64,000 bases of DNA from NCBI RefSeq assembly GCF_010015445.1, contig NC_053127.1, positions 5,758,004-5,822,003 of the forward strand. Reading direction: 5' to 3'. Under the pieces are notes generated by a model. That model was not told the DNA's origin, ran no database searches, and saw only the letters and a list, made by a program, of their open reading frames with translations. Both the position numbers and the translations under genes were made by a program. Position 1 is the first letter of the stretch. The number at the start of each line of letters is the position of its first letter. The DNA comes from Perca fluviatilis. Lineage: Eukaryota > Chordata > Actinopteri > Perciformes > Percidae. Below are positions 37,792-50,335 of the stretch, piece by piece.

Positions 37792-39780
37792 TTTCTAGCA
37801 GTCTATATCTAGGTCCATTGCCACCGAAAATTCCACGGATGTCCCTCATTTTCAGCTGATGTCCGTCCCCTTCCTGTTTCTTTGTGTTGGCAGTAGTTTT
37901 TGTGTTCTCTGCAGGGTAAATCCAGACAGCTAGCTAGACTATCTGTCCAATCTGAGTTTTCTGTTGTAATATTTACGTACGAACGTACACAAGTTTGAGG
38001 TTTTGTGTTGATGGCCCCCACTGCATCCGTACAAACACACACACTCCGTTTAAAAAGAACCCTGGAGTGTTTGGTCGGAAAGTCCAGCTTGAGTGAATTG
38101 AAAAAATCAGTGAAAGCTCATTTGAACTCTGGTGCATGTCTGTACGGATTGTATATGTGTATACGGATTTGGCCGGCAGCCTTGAGTTTGACACGTGATT
38201 TAAAGCCTGTTAACATTTATTAGGTGCCTGTTCATCATTTTCATTAAAATAGACTCCTTGTGAATCTTGCCTCTACATGCCTTTGGATTACACTTATATA
38301 TTTTAATTTACCCTAGTTAAGATTCTTTGTACTTTATTGTTGTTTATTGGTTCCATCAATGTGGTCCCTTTCAAACCGTACAATGTGGGGAACATTTAAA
38401 GTTATATTGTAATGAATTGAGTATACCTGTTGGAAATAAAAGGTATCCTATTTCTCAGTTTCATTATTGGCTTACCTATTCAATACCCAGGGTCACTGTA
38501 TGATTTGATGTTTTACATAACTTAAACTTATTTTCCACAGTCCTACTACCCAGACTGTTAGAATGTCCTTGTTTATTGTCACTAGTAGGTATTTTGCAAA
38601 ATTGATATTGAAAAGAGGGTTTATGTCAAAGGGATTAGTAAACTTATGAAAACGTGGGCATACAGTTGGAAGACTACACTTTATTTCTAATTTAAAAATA
38701 AATTAAAAAATAATGGTTGGATTTTCAAATGTGCAGCATGACATTAAGTATCAAAAGAAAATATGAAAAGTACAACAATTGATACATCAACAAGATAGAA
38801 GAAGAAAAGCTACAAGCAAAGAAAGGAAAAAAAAAACATAAGATAAAAAAGATACAGAAACGTAAGTACGCTACACAACACAACCCAACAGCTAGCACAA
38901 GACAACCATTGTTTTCATTGGTTGCTATGGACGCTGCTTTAGCTGAGGCTGAAACCATTGACATATGGCTGAAACCAGCTAGCTTGCATCATGGCTTGCA
39001 TGACGTACTTCCGCTCACAAGTATTCTTTACTGTCACGTGTTAAGCTTTTCTTTCTAACGTTTTAGAGAAAATATGAAAGTGTCCGTGACAACTCAACAA
39101 TATGACGGGTTTATGTTAAGGATATCCGTTTTAATTATTATCCATTGATTCTGAGAAGTACATTTTATTACGTCAGTTTGGATAGCGGAAGGCTAGGGGC
39201 GCGTTCGAATCATGGTTAGAGCTGTCCGCCGTGGAGGGGCTCCATTCCATTTCAAATTGCCGCCGGTCGGCCGCAACCCACATCCAAATGCCACTAGACT
39301 ATATCTCTATTAAGAAAAGACGTTTAATAGCCTGTGATTGTAAAATTTTATTTATGTCATTTGATTGTATACTTCAAAGAATATGTCGCTGGGGATATGT
39401 TACTATTAAATCAGCGTTCTTGAAACATAAAACAATTTCTACATAGGCCTACCATCTGGTTGGATTTTACAGTACTAGGCTAAATAGGCTATGCTATAGA
39501 TTTGCCAAACATAGCTGTAGCATTTAGTTGCTCACAGTGACAGGTGTTGGAAGGAGGAAAATGTTAAGAGAAAAACTAAATATTTGCCTTTTGTAAAGCT
39601 CAAAATAAAAAATTTCAATGGAGGAATAAATAGCCTACAGAGAATACAACAGGGCCTAGGGCTACAGTATGTGTCCTCTTGGTTTTGAATAACACTAATA
39701 ATACACGTTTGATTTACAACCCTAATAGCAGCATTAACATAATAGCCTATGCATGCCATGTGTGTCCCAAACAGAAATAA

Positions 39781-39821
<41 letters not shown>

Positions 39822-41414
39822 AATATGTTTACACAGTCAGAAACAAAAAAACAAACAAAAAGCTTCATTTTATATATTAAGCCTTGAAAGTGCTCTCTGA
39901 AACTACACCTGAGATGGCTTGTGTCTGTGAAATGAGAAAATTAAAACTTTGTTGTAGAGTTGAACCAAATACATTGTTGGAAAGGTCTTGTCCTGGAGAG
40001 TAACATATGTTAGTATAAAGATTCTTCATGGCTCCTGCTTTGAATGACCGCCCTTTGAAATGTCACTCTGGTGCATGTTTAAATGCTTGTAATTCAGTAA
40101 CAAAAGGGGTTAGAGACATGGGACCAAGTGTTATAAAAAGCTCTTGGCCTCATCTATCAAGTCATTATAGTCAACAACTGGGGGTGGTGTCAAATACTCT
40201 TAAAATGTAATTTAATTAATTTTAACCAATTTAACAATTACATATTTGAAATATGATTACATAGATGCGTTTACTATACACCTAAACCCCTCACTCTACT
40301 CTCATCTCAATATTTACAACCTCCAATTCTAAGAAAAACGGTAATGTTTTAAAAACTACAACTCCCTGTAGCCCGCCCATGTAGCTTGATACAAATCAGC
40401 ACTACAGTTGTAGTTCTTCTGGTTTGCAAATTAGGGTTGTAAACTAGGGTTCTGAAAAGATATATCTACTGAATATATCAAATATCTAGTAAAGCCGAAC
40501 TAGTAATTACACGGCATCTAGATGTTCTATGTTAAGAAAAAATTTATATGTTGGTTTATTTCAGATATATAGCTAGAGCTCAACATTGACTACCCACTTT
40601 TTGAATGGCTCTGCTTCCGGAAGTGTTTTTCCCCCCATTCGAAAATAGCTGATATAAAGAGTTTTAAGCCTGTAACCATGACAACCAGCTACGAGATGAA
40701 TAGTGAGCATAAACCATTTGATTCGGCACAAAAAAAACATTTTGAAAACGGCAAGAAAAGGCATATATATCTATGGAAAAGGCAAAGGTAGCCGTTCGTA
40801 TTTTTGCGGGGTAAACGTTTCTATGGTAACAGCGAGATTGGACAATCAGAGACGTTGCTGTTACGCGTAGCATTGTGGGTAGTGTTGTTTTGTCAATGTA
40901 CTTCCGAAAACCTTCTGCTACCAAAGACTGAAAAAAACTTTATTTAAGTGTCCTTCTTAGAAAAACATACTGTACAGATATATTATGGTATTAAGTGTTA
41001 AGTGTAAGGTCATTCAAAACACCAAAGCTGGCTATACATTGAGTACAACAACGCTTTAAAAAGTTACTTAGACAGCAGCTTCTACAAAAAAGTGTTTATT
41101 TATTGTCCAAAAAACAGCTTGTTTAAATTTTTTTTTTTGGTTCACATTGGCAGGACAGTTCAGAGCTCAAGAAAAACAAACATGGACTTTTTGCAGTTAG
41201 ACTAATCAACTAATCAGCAACACAGCATCAATTAGATCCAGATCAGTTACAATGAAAACACACAGAACCTAAACTGTCAGTTTGTTGAATTTTGGTTAGC
41301 GCTGAATTAAGGAGACATTTTGAATGATAAATAGCAAAGCATACAAGCTTGCTCAAACTATTCATTAAAAACCAGGAAGCAGCAAACCAGCCCTAGTCAT
41401 GAGTGCTTACAGTG
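37792..41414. other. Region between convergent genes, unit B
   Basis: Counterpart of 25881-29548, with the same repeat fragment at 37800-37975 and a TG run at 39785-39819. No coding exon is recognised. Confidence 0.6.
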
Positions 41415-41429
41415 CTAGTTGCTGTCATT

Positions 41430-41467
<38 letters not shown>

Positions 41468-44400
41468 ATACCAGTGTCTGTATGCTTGACATGGGGAGGT
41501 CCTGAGACAGGTAGGGGGTTTCTGGGACGACATAACTACATGTTGCAGGAACAATGTCTGGTACATGTTGGTGAAACATCACAGTGGCATGATGTAGCTT
41601 TCTTTCCAGCTGTTTGAGACGTTGGATTAGAGCAGCTTTTGCACCAGGCTGCTCTGTGTCATTGATGGCAGAGCACAGAAAGGCATGCTGCTGATTGAGG
41701 TGTTCAGTTACAGTTCTCATTTCCTTGTAAAGCATGTGCTTTTCCTCAGCTGCCCGTGTCCTCATATGTAAGGCATCAATTCCACGCCTTTTCAGACTCC
41801 TTGAAACATCATCTTCTTCAATCTAGTAGAAGACATAAGGAAACAAAGTGCTATCTCATGTTAGCAGGTGGTTGATGACAATGATTGCCAGGTAGTTGTG
41901 GTTACTAAGCGGTTGTCAGATGGTTACTAGAGTGATTGCAGTGTGGTTACTAGGTTTAGGTAACTAGACTTACAGTTTCATCAGAGCAGAAGTAGACAGG
42001 CCAAGAGGGATCGCATGCTTCCTGAAAATCAATTGTTGCAGGGAAGATGCTCATCTGCGGTGGCCACTGAATACTGTTGTATTCCTTGATTGCTTGTCTC
42101 AGTCTCTTGTTGGAGTTGGCTACCTGCTTGGACAGTCTAATGGCAATGCCCTGCCCATCTGAAACAAAGTTAGAAAACACACATGCAAAGAAATGAATTC
42201 ATTAGTTTGTATTATGGTCCTTTGAAAAGTTAAAATTCAAATCTTAAAAATCTACTTATTGTATCTACTTATCCTAGAGCTGGGCAATATATCAATATTA
42301 TATTGTCTTAGATTTTGGATATCGTAATATCATAAAATGGCATAAGTGTCTTTTCCTGATTTTAAAGGCTACATTACAGTAAAGTGATGTCATTTTCTGA
42401 ACTTACCAGACTGTTGTAACTGTTCTATTATTTGCCTTTACCCACTTATTCGTTATATCCACATTACTGCTGATTATTTATCATATATTATATTTTATCA
42501 TTTATCTAAAATCTCATTGTGTAAATATTCTGTGAAAGCACCAATAGTTAACACTACACTATCGTTGTGGTATCGATATCTAGGTATTTGGTCAAAAATA
42601 TCATGATATTTGATTTTCTCCATATTGCCCAGCCCTAACTTATCCACAGCACTTTACCTGGATATTTTCTTTTCAGATGGAGGAGGACTGCTCTCTCCCT
42701 TGATTCAGTTCTTGCCTTGCATATAAGTTGGCCTCTGAGGTCACTGTCAACATCTTTAAGGGTAGACTGGAAGTCTAAATCAGATTCTTTCCATCTTCTC
42801 CCAATGCGGTGTTTTGTTTCAATGTTCAGCAGAGAGTTCTCAATTCTACAATGGTCATCAAGTAAATATTATTAAATGTTATTTAGACACTTGATCAGAG
42901 AACAGCAACAGACAGATACAGCCTACTTACTCTGTTCCATCCTCCATGTACAACTCACGAGTTCCAGATCTATACATTACAAGAAGTACAGCACAAGAAT
43001 TCAGTAGTTACCTACCAGAAATCATTACTGTGGTACACCTGACCAAACACTGTAGAAGTTATAAGGAAGGCCTTGGTGGTACTGCAGCATTATAGCAACT
43101 CTTCATTTATAACAGGAATCTTCAACAGGGGGTCTTCAGAGTCAATGACCCAAAATTGTTGGGTCTTAAAATGAATCCAACATATTATGAGTTGAGCTGC
43201 TTATAGGTGGGCCTATAGGTAATTAATAAAAAAGTTGGAAGAGTTTCCTAAAAAATATGCTGTTATTGTCTCACCCATAGCTATGTAATCACACCTAGGC
43301 TTCCATGTTGAAGCACATCAGTAGGTTACTTAAAGATGGGTGTAATTACTATATAGTCTTACATCAACACATTGAAGTCTTACTTGAACTTGTAAAACTG
43401 AATCAGATTGGTGATGTAGTCCCTTTTCCATCTACAGACAGTGTCTGGAGAACAGATAAAGACATTACTACTGCTACTGTTACTTCTTTACCCTCACAGT
43501 TTACAGGATTGTATTTCATTACTGTACATGGAAAGGTACAGTGCCTTGGGCGAAAGTCATTTCCCCCTTGAACTTTTCGACCTTGCCACATTTCAGGCCT
43601 CAAACATAAAGATATAAAACTGTAATTTATTGTGAAGAATCAACAACAAGTGGGACACAATCATGAAGTGGAACGAAATTTATTGGATATTTCAAACCTT
43701 TTAAACAAATAAAAACTGAAATATTGGGGTGCCAAAATTATTCAGCCCCCTTAAGTTAATACTTTGTAGCGCCACCTTTTGCTGCGATTACAGCTGTAAG
43801 TGGCTTGGGGTATGTCTCTATCAGTTTTGCACATCGAGAGACTGACATTTTTGCCCATTCCTCCTTGCAAAACAGCTCGAGCTCAGTGAGGTTGGATGGA
43901 GAGCGTTTGTGAACAGCAGTTTTCAGTTCTTTCCACAGATTGTCGATTGGATTCAGGTCTGGACTTTGACTTGGCCATTCTAACACCTGGATATGTTTAT
44001 TTGTGAACCATTCCATTGTAGATTTTGCTTTATGTTTTGGATCATTGTCTTGTTGGAAGACAAATCTCCGTCCCAGTCTCAGGTCTTTTGCAGACTCCAT
44101 CAGGTTTTCTTCCAGAATGGTCCTGTATTTGGCTCCATCCATCTTCCCATCAATTTTAACCATCTTCCCTGTCCCTGCTGAAGAAAAGCAGGCCCAAACC
44201 ATGATGCTGCCACCACCATGTTTGACAGTGGGGATGGTGTGTTCAGGGTGATGAGCTGTGTTGCTTTTACGCCAAACATAACGTTTTGCATTGTTGCCAA
44301 AACGTTCGATTTTGGTTTCATCTGACCACAGCACCTTCTTCCACATGTTTGGTGTGTCTCCCAGGTGGCTTTTGGCAAACTTTAAACGACACTTTTTATG

Positions 44401-46050
44401 GATATCTTTAAGAAATGGCTTTCTTCTTGCCACTCTTCCATAAAGGCCAGATTTGTGCAGTATACGACTGATTGTTGTCCTATGGACAGAGTCTCCCACC
44501 TCAGCTGTAGATCTCTGCAGTTCATCCAGAGTGATCATGGGCCTCTTGGCTGCATCTCTGATCAGTCTTCTCATTGTATGAGCTGAAAGTTTAGAGGGAC
44601 GGCCGGGTCTTCGTAGATTTGTAGTGGTCTGATACTCCTTCCATTTCAATATTATCGCTTGCACAGTGCTCCTTGGGATGTTTAAAGCTTGGGAAATCTT
44701 TTTGTCTCCAAATCCGGCTTTAAACTTCTCCACAACAGTATCTCGGACCTGCCTGGTGTGTTCCTTGTTCTTCATGATGCTCTCTGCGCTTTACACGGAC
44801 CTCTGAGACTATCACAGAGCAGGTGCATTTATACGGAGACTTGATTACACACAGCTGGATTCTATTTATCATCATTAGTCATTTAGGTCAACATTGGATC
44901 ATTCAGAGATCCTCACTGAACTTCTGGAGAGAGTTTGCTGCACTGAAAGTAAAGGGGCTGAATAATTTTGCACGCCCACTTTTTCAGTTTTTTATTTGTT
45001 AAAAAAGTTTGAAATAGCCAATGAATTTCGTTCCACTTCATAATTGGGACCCACTTGTTGTTGATTCTTCACAAAAAATTACAGATTTATATCTTTATGT
45101 TTGAGGCCTGAAATGTGGCAAAAGGTCGAAACGTTCAAGGGGGCCGAATACTTTCGCAAGGCACTGTAAGTATAACATATTTGCAATAGTCTTTGTTAAT
45201 AATATTCATGACCTTATTACAATATTAAAGACATTCACACAGTCACTTCAGTTGCATACGTATTGGTTTCTGTTTCTGTTGGGCTAGTTCGATCTCCCTT
45301 TTCTTCCATCTCTCCATGTCTCGCTCAGAAACCAACACTAGGCAACAACAAAATAACAGGAAACAAGACAATAAAAAAGAAAAAAAGAAAACCGTCATTG
45401 CTACATACTCACAAAATGCGCTTGTAAATGGAATCTAAAATTCTTCCATTCACAACTATTGTTGACTGCTTCTTATGTGCAGGGTTTACCTGGTGCCTCT
45501 CTGATGACAGATGAGATGTCTTCTTGAGCGAGAATTGATATTTTCTCTGCTCTGTCTAATCTTTGCAGGAGCTGGACCTCTGTAAAGAAAGTTTAATGTA
45601 CTTATGCTTACCAATTTGTGTGTGATCAGCTTAACTCCAAAATATATCAATTGTTTAGACATTAAACAACTTGGCACAGTGGTAACACTGAACAACAAAT
45701 TTAGACAGGTTATACAGCAGTGGACAAACCCAGGTCAGTTGATTTCCTCCGTCCATAATGTAAAGGGCATCAGTCAGCGGGCCCAGGCGGTGAGATGGAG
45801 TCATCTCCTTTGTGACTCTGGCAAATCTTCGGAGGAAAGACCACAGCCTTTCCATTCCTTCCCCATCTGTGAGCCCAAACCCTTCAAGCCGCCTGGTGCT
45901 GTACTTGATCTGTGATTAAAGCAAAGTCTTAGAATATCACATGCACTGACATTAAGCATTATTCTACTACAGTGGAAACTGCTTATAGTGATCATGGTTA
46001 CAACGACCAACTGCCTATATGGATCAAAAAGCTTGGGACAGAATAATTCA

Positions 46051-46091
<41 letters not shown>

Positions 46092-49000
46092 ATAAGCTCG
46101 TCATGTGATATTTTCCTCTACTCACACCACTGTGGCTCAGTGAGTTATTTTGCCTTCCATTTCTTGCTCTGCTTGCGGTTTCAGACTTTTATGGTGAATA
46201 ATTATTGGCCCTGGTCTCTCACAGGAGCAGGTAGACCTACTGTAGGTTTTATGAGTGGAGTGTAATGCTTTCACCCTGACCTTTCAGACTTGAAGGGCTT
46301 GGAGCAGGAGAGGGCCCTGATACAGTTTATGTTATTTTAAATCAGTAGCAAAGCTGTCCATTTCATTACTTTATATTAATGTAATAATTATAGAAATTAG
46401 ATTTTAATCAGCATAAAAAATAAACAAATTTGCTTATAACAATCAATTTACAGTTATTAACTTGACCCGGAGAGATATGAACACTGTAAGCGGTTTCCAA
46501 TATATCACTAAACAGTGCATCTCTGAAACAAGTCAAACACTAGGTGGGGAAATGTTAGAATAAAGATTACTTTAAGGCATTTGTACTTATCTCAGGTGTA
46601 CAGTGGATAGACATAAAAAATGGATGCCAAAAAGAGAGCAAATTATGAATTTACCTGGCAGGGCAATTTGTGTCCATAAATGTGAAAAGCTGAATGCGGC
46701 CAAGGAGAGGTTTTGTGGTATGCCCTCCCCTGATTTCTAGTTGAACACAGTATGGCATAATTTTGAGTTAATTTGTCAAGGTCTTTTATCAAATCAATAA
46801 TTCAGTTTTACACACAAAAAAAAAAGTACTTACACGCAAATGTGAGGCAACAACACAGGCAATGTCATAGACTACTCTGAGGTGTATGTTCTTGTCCTCA
46901 CGTCTTCGAAGAAGCTCATCAATGACATACAGAGGATAGGCTAATCTATTTCAACACAAAAATGTGAATAATGAAACACTTAATACTGAGGAAAAGTGAA
47001 GACTTAATAAGAACACTCAAAATGATACAAGCATAAATAAAATGAAAATTAGAATGGTGGCAAGGTTTAAATTTTGCAATATTTTGAAATCTCCCATATA
47101 CATTCCATGAGATTAATATTTGGTGATTGAAAAAAAATGTATAAGCTGTTTCCAATTCAAGGTCTGCAGCCTTCGAAGGCTGCAACTGTAGACCGAATGG
47201 CTTATGTTAGGTTCATGTTATCCTACGCATTGAAATTGTTGATAAAACAAAGTCAGTATGGCAGTTTTTGGGGATTTTATAATTCTGACCGTAGTCAGAC
47301 CAATGTCATCAGACTGTCGTCCCCACCAACACTGGTAATACCACAAACTTGTTTTACCATGTTAGCCGCGCTCACACTTTGGAGCAGAGCCATATTTGCC
47401 AGCAACGTCCAACAACATCTGCAGCTGCTACACCGCACAAGCAGCAGACCACCATGGAGAGGTACTCTGCATCAGCGCCTTACTAAACGCTACAAGCAGC
47501 AGACACCATGGAGAGGTACTCTGCATCAGCGCCTTACTAAACGCTACAAGCAGCAGACACCATGGAGAGGTACTCTGCATCAGCACCTTACTAAACGCTA
47601 CAAAGAAATAACGAAGGCAGACATGCTGAGCACTGTCCAGAAGCCAGGTTACCAACCTAGCACTAAACCTGCAGAAAATAGTTCTTCTCAGGTTTCTTAT
47701 ATTTAACATTTTGCACTTTATGAAGCATTTCTTACTTATTACTTAATTTTGCACCTTAATGTTAAGAGATAATTGTTAAGTGTCATTATGATTTTAGACC
47801 TATGTTACATTTTAATTATTTGATTGTTTTCCATGGTTGTGTTGACATTTCTGCTTTTATAACTGAGGGGATTATAATCAGAGGAAGGTTAAGTTTAAAA
47901 TAAAAAGGTTTAAAGTCATTATATTTTTCTCCTGGTCCTTATTTTAAATAGGTCATAAAAAAATATCAATAATTATCAATATCGACCGATATTAAACACT
48001 TATATCGTGATACAGTTTTCAGCCATATCGCCCAGCCCTAGTCAATAGTCATAAATGTCACTACTTGCCTTTCTCCTTGGCTCATGTTGACAAACATTAG
48101 CGGCATTTCATGACGACAGGAAGCTCCAAACACTCCTGTAACATCAAGTTTCTTTGCTTGTTGTTGGGACCTCAGAACGTTGCCAGCCTTGAAGTTACTG
48201 CAGTCCTAAAGATTTAAGGAACTATTCGATTTATGAGCACAATAATGGTCTTCTTCCAGGAGTTACATTTAACATTTCATGGACTCAGATTTTTCAGTCC
48301 TAATACAGTATTCTGCAACTGTGACTAACCTCGTTAGGCTTTGAGCCGTCAGGATGTGAAAGAAGGTATTCCTCTACATCCTTTTCATCAACAAACATGC
48401 GGGTTCCATGAAATGGCTCAACCACACTTGTCCCTGAGCTTTGCTTCCGCACAAGGCCAAAGTTGGCATCCAATGTCACTATCATATCTCCATCTGCCTG
48501 GGAAACAAACATTTACAGTAATCCTGGTTAATCTCATACAGCCTTCATAAATGCAGGTTGTACCAGAGAACACCTGGTTGATACGCTCATACTAATATTG
48601 TCACTATTTTATGATAATACCTTATACAACAATTAACTGATTTTGCGATATAAATTTAATGCCAAAAGGTCATAAAAATGGCAAATATAGTTAATCAAAC
48701 AATAACCATGCTAGAACTACAACCAACCTTTGGACATGCTGGGCATGTGGTCCCATCATCTAAGTGTGGGCAAACATCTACCAAACTTCTTTGTCGAAAG
48801 TGGTAATGCCTAAACTGGGATATGGATTCTCCCACCAGGGCTCTGTAGAGTGCGTTAACCTACAGTATAAGCAGCATTTTCACATCAGTGAAAACCTTTA
48901 CTTTTCATACAATTACACTTCCTAAATAAAGTCCAAGGTGATGGTAAGACATTATTTTTATAGAAAAATATCAATAATAACTTTGCATGTAACTATATAA

Positions 49001-50205
49001 TCCTAGACAGTTCCATAAATAATAATGACGCAGTACAATCAAAGTAAAAGGTCCAATTGTCACATCTATGCGGACTGGTCAGTCTTCCATGAAAGTAACT
49101 AAAATCTTCACTTCATAGACATGACTTCTAACTGACCTCTGCAAACTGACTTACCTCTGCAAGTGTAAGGTTGTTTTTCCAGCGTAAGGTGTTGCAAAAA
49201 CCCTCAACAGAAACCTGACACTCGAGTGACAGACAAACAAAAAGCTCTAGCAGAGGGATGGAAAAGGCTGTCTGGGGCTTGTCCGTGTTGCTGGCCAGAG
49301 CCCATACCTTAGCAGAGTGCAGGCTTCTGGTTCACACGCACACATATTGACAGTGACGGTGCAGAGCTGTCCTGCCAAATAAAAAGAGGGAAATAAAATA
49401 AAAACATAACAAAGTACTACTATAGAGACACATACATTACTCGACATTTAACAGGACTGGATTCCTCAACTTTAAAATTAAATACATTACATACACATTT
49501 TTTCAATGTAAAATGACAAACCTGTGCTGATAATGACCTTCATGTCCTTCATGTACACAGCATGGGTGCTATGGCCTTCAGGTAAGTATAGGAATAACCC
49601 CAGGGAAAACGGCTCATAGTAGGCATTCTGTAAGAAAGATTTATAGCTCTAAGAAAGTTTTTAAAACAGACTGAAGACACAAATAATTGATACAACATAG
49701 TGCTAAAATATTACCATAACAATTTAAAATTACTTTAGTTATGTCTGTATGTATGACTGCATGCTATTATTCTTACATTCCACTTATCAGGTAGGTGCAG
49801 TGAATTTCTGTGAGTCCTCTTCAGACAAGCCTCACAAAAGACTGCAGTTGTGCTGCACTCAATGCACCTATAATCAGCATCTTCTAGGCAGACAACACAC
49901 TGCGTAGTGATTGGTGCTGAACATTCAAATGACACCTTAAGCATGTCATCCTTGACTGCATCCCAGGCATGAATCCCTCTCTTCTTTGCCTTACTGTATG
50001 CAGTCTCAGAACATGAACTAGGTGCCACATCAGATTCAACCTGAGGTGTAACAGATGTGGAAGGGTCTGAAGGGTGGGTCTGTTTGGCGCTGGGTTGGGG
50101 AAGACCTTGACTAAGGTAAGAAACCTTTGCACGGCCAGCAATACACCTCCTCACCACCTTAATCTTAACGCTCCTGAAGCGTGCACTCTTACTAGCTTTT
50201 CCCAT
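41415..50205 (-). CDS. KDZ (Zisupton-like) transposase, 15 exons
   Basis: Exons in transcription order: 49777-50205, 49522-49627, 49155-49371, 48728-48859, 48330-48497, 48065-48205, 46834-46945, 46655-46736, 45730-45909, 45490-45577, 45247-45337, 42931-42969, 42658-42845, 41974-42158, 41415-41822. Borders are GT/AG and phases agree. Allowing for three one-base indels (exons 3, 7, 8) the product is 854 residues. Residues 103-137 form a cysteine cluster (C103, C106, C114, C117, C124, C127, H132, H137) of the CxC type associated with KDZ transposases. The core shows TLDANFGLVRK (D305), VYDIACVVASHLR (D425) and GFGLTDGEGMERLWSFLRR (D477, E479, E482), blocks conserved in KDZ proteins and likely to hold the acidic catalytic residues. 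The C-terminus is helical, Lys/Arg-rich and ends in twelve Asp. It should cut and integrate DNA at the TIRs in the nucleus. The start ATG lies two bases after an acceptor. Confidence 0.9.
41427..41466 (-). repeat. (TCA)n microsatellite coding a poly-Asp tail
   Basis: About thirteen TCA units on the plus strand read as GAT codons in the last transposase exon and end the protein with D12-N-D-S-N. A homologous run is in unit A at 29564-29600. Length polymorphism here would change the acidic tail without shifting the frame. Confidence 0.85.
42276..42637. mobile_element. hAT-like MITE in transposase intron, unit B
   Basis: Starts 'tagagctgggcaatatatca' and ends 'ccatattgcccagcccta', between transposase exons 13 and 14. 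Same family as 10345-10710. Confidence 0.75.
43118..43240. repeat. Fragment of the hAT-type MITE family seen at 56584-57062
   Basis: 'ggaatcttcaacagggggtc' and 'aacatattatgagttgagct' followed by 'gcctataggtaattaataaa' match the element at 56584-57062 in order. The copy in unit A is at about 31265-31385. Only the left part of the element is present. Confidence 0.6.
43539..45166 (-). mobile_element. Tc1-like transposon, complete (1628 bp)
   Basis: The element starts cagtgccttg and ends caaggcactg, flanked by the TA target duplication at 43537-43538 and 45167-45168. Inverted similarity extends inward for about 200 bases, including 'cctgaaatgtggcaaaaggt' near the right end and its complement near 43580-43600, as in IR/DR-type Tc1 elements. 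It is inserted in the intron between KDZ transposase exons 11 and 12, in the same orientation. Confidence 0.93.
43756..44775 (-). CDS. Tc1-like transposase, full-length ORF with DD34D triad
   Basis: The 339-codon uninterrupted frame has the usual Tc1 length. Residues 1-110 form the paired-like bipartite helix-turn-helix region with a GRPSK basic link at 59-63. The catalytic domain shows VLWSDETKIERFG (D152), a glycine-rich KHGGGSIMVW, and FQQDNDPKH (D243). The third block reads NPIDNLW (D278), 34 residues after D243. Tc1 proteins normally have Glu here (DD34E), so the triad is DD34D. This may reduce or abolish activity, although mariner transposases naturally use DD34D. The intact frame suggests a young insertion. 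Confidence 0.93.
   Translation of the reverse strand: MKNKEHTRQVRDTVVEKFKAGFGDKKISQALNIPRSTVQAIILKWKEYQTTTNLRRPGRPSKLSAHTMRRLIRDAAKRPMITLDELQRSTAEVGDSVHRTTISRILHKSGLYGRVARRKPFLKDIHKKCRLKFAKSHLGDTPNMWKKVLWSDETKIERFGNNAKRYVWRKSNTAHHPEHTIPTVKHGGGSIMVWACFSSAGTGKMVKIDGKMDGAKYRTILEENLMESAKDLRLGRRFVFQQDNDPKHKAKSTMEWFTNKHIQVLEWPSQSPDLNPIDNLWKELKTAVHKRSPSNLTELELFCKEEWAKMSVSRCAKLIETYPKPLTAVIAAKGGATKY
46054..46089. repeat. (TG)n microsatellite
   Basis: About eighteen TG units upstream (in transcription sense) of transposase exon 9. The surrounding interval 45910-46650 is intron 8 and shows nothing else. Confidence 0.9.
47451..47606. repeat. Three-copy 54-bp tandem repeat in transposase intron 6
   Basis: The unit 'catggagaggtactctgcat' 'cagcgccttactaaacgcta' 'caagcagcagacac' is repeated three times. 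It makes open frames on both strands with threefold internal repeats, which I take to be chance. The intron (46946-48064) also contains a MITE fragment at 47940-48036. Confidence 0.8.
47940..48036. repeat. hAT-like MITE fragment
   Basis: 'atatcaataattatcaatat' through 'ccatatcgcccagcccta' is one end of the family at 10345-10710. It lies just downstream of transposase exon 6. Confidence 0.55.
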
Positions 50206-50254
50206 ATCTGAAATCAAAATATTTGGCAATTATTTATTATTGTTATATATATGT

Positions 50255-50274
50255 GATAGATAGATAGATAGATG

Positions 50275-50333
<59 letters not shown>
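50255..50333. repeat. (TAGA)n microsatellite
   Basis: About nineteen taga units, one interrupted by 'tgga', between the transposase start codon and the right TIR. Confidence 0.93.

Positions 50334-50335
<2 letters not shown>

Larger units (their letters stand above)
33967..45738. repeat. Tandem duplication unit B (about 11.8 kb)
   Basis: Second unit of the internal tandem duplication. The A/B junction near 33967 joins 'ggacaaaagccaggtcag', the end of transposase exon 9, to 'cagccaagctctcagcagca', the start of accessory exon 6, over a shared CAG. Open frames inside unit B (Tc1 transposase and KDZ exons 10-15) are intact where unit A is broken. Confidence 0.9.

Noticed and set aside
47137..47709. 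189-codon frame and its antisense with threefold repeats
   Set aside because: Produced by a three-copy 54-bp tandem repeat inside a transposase intron.
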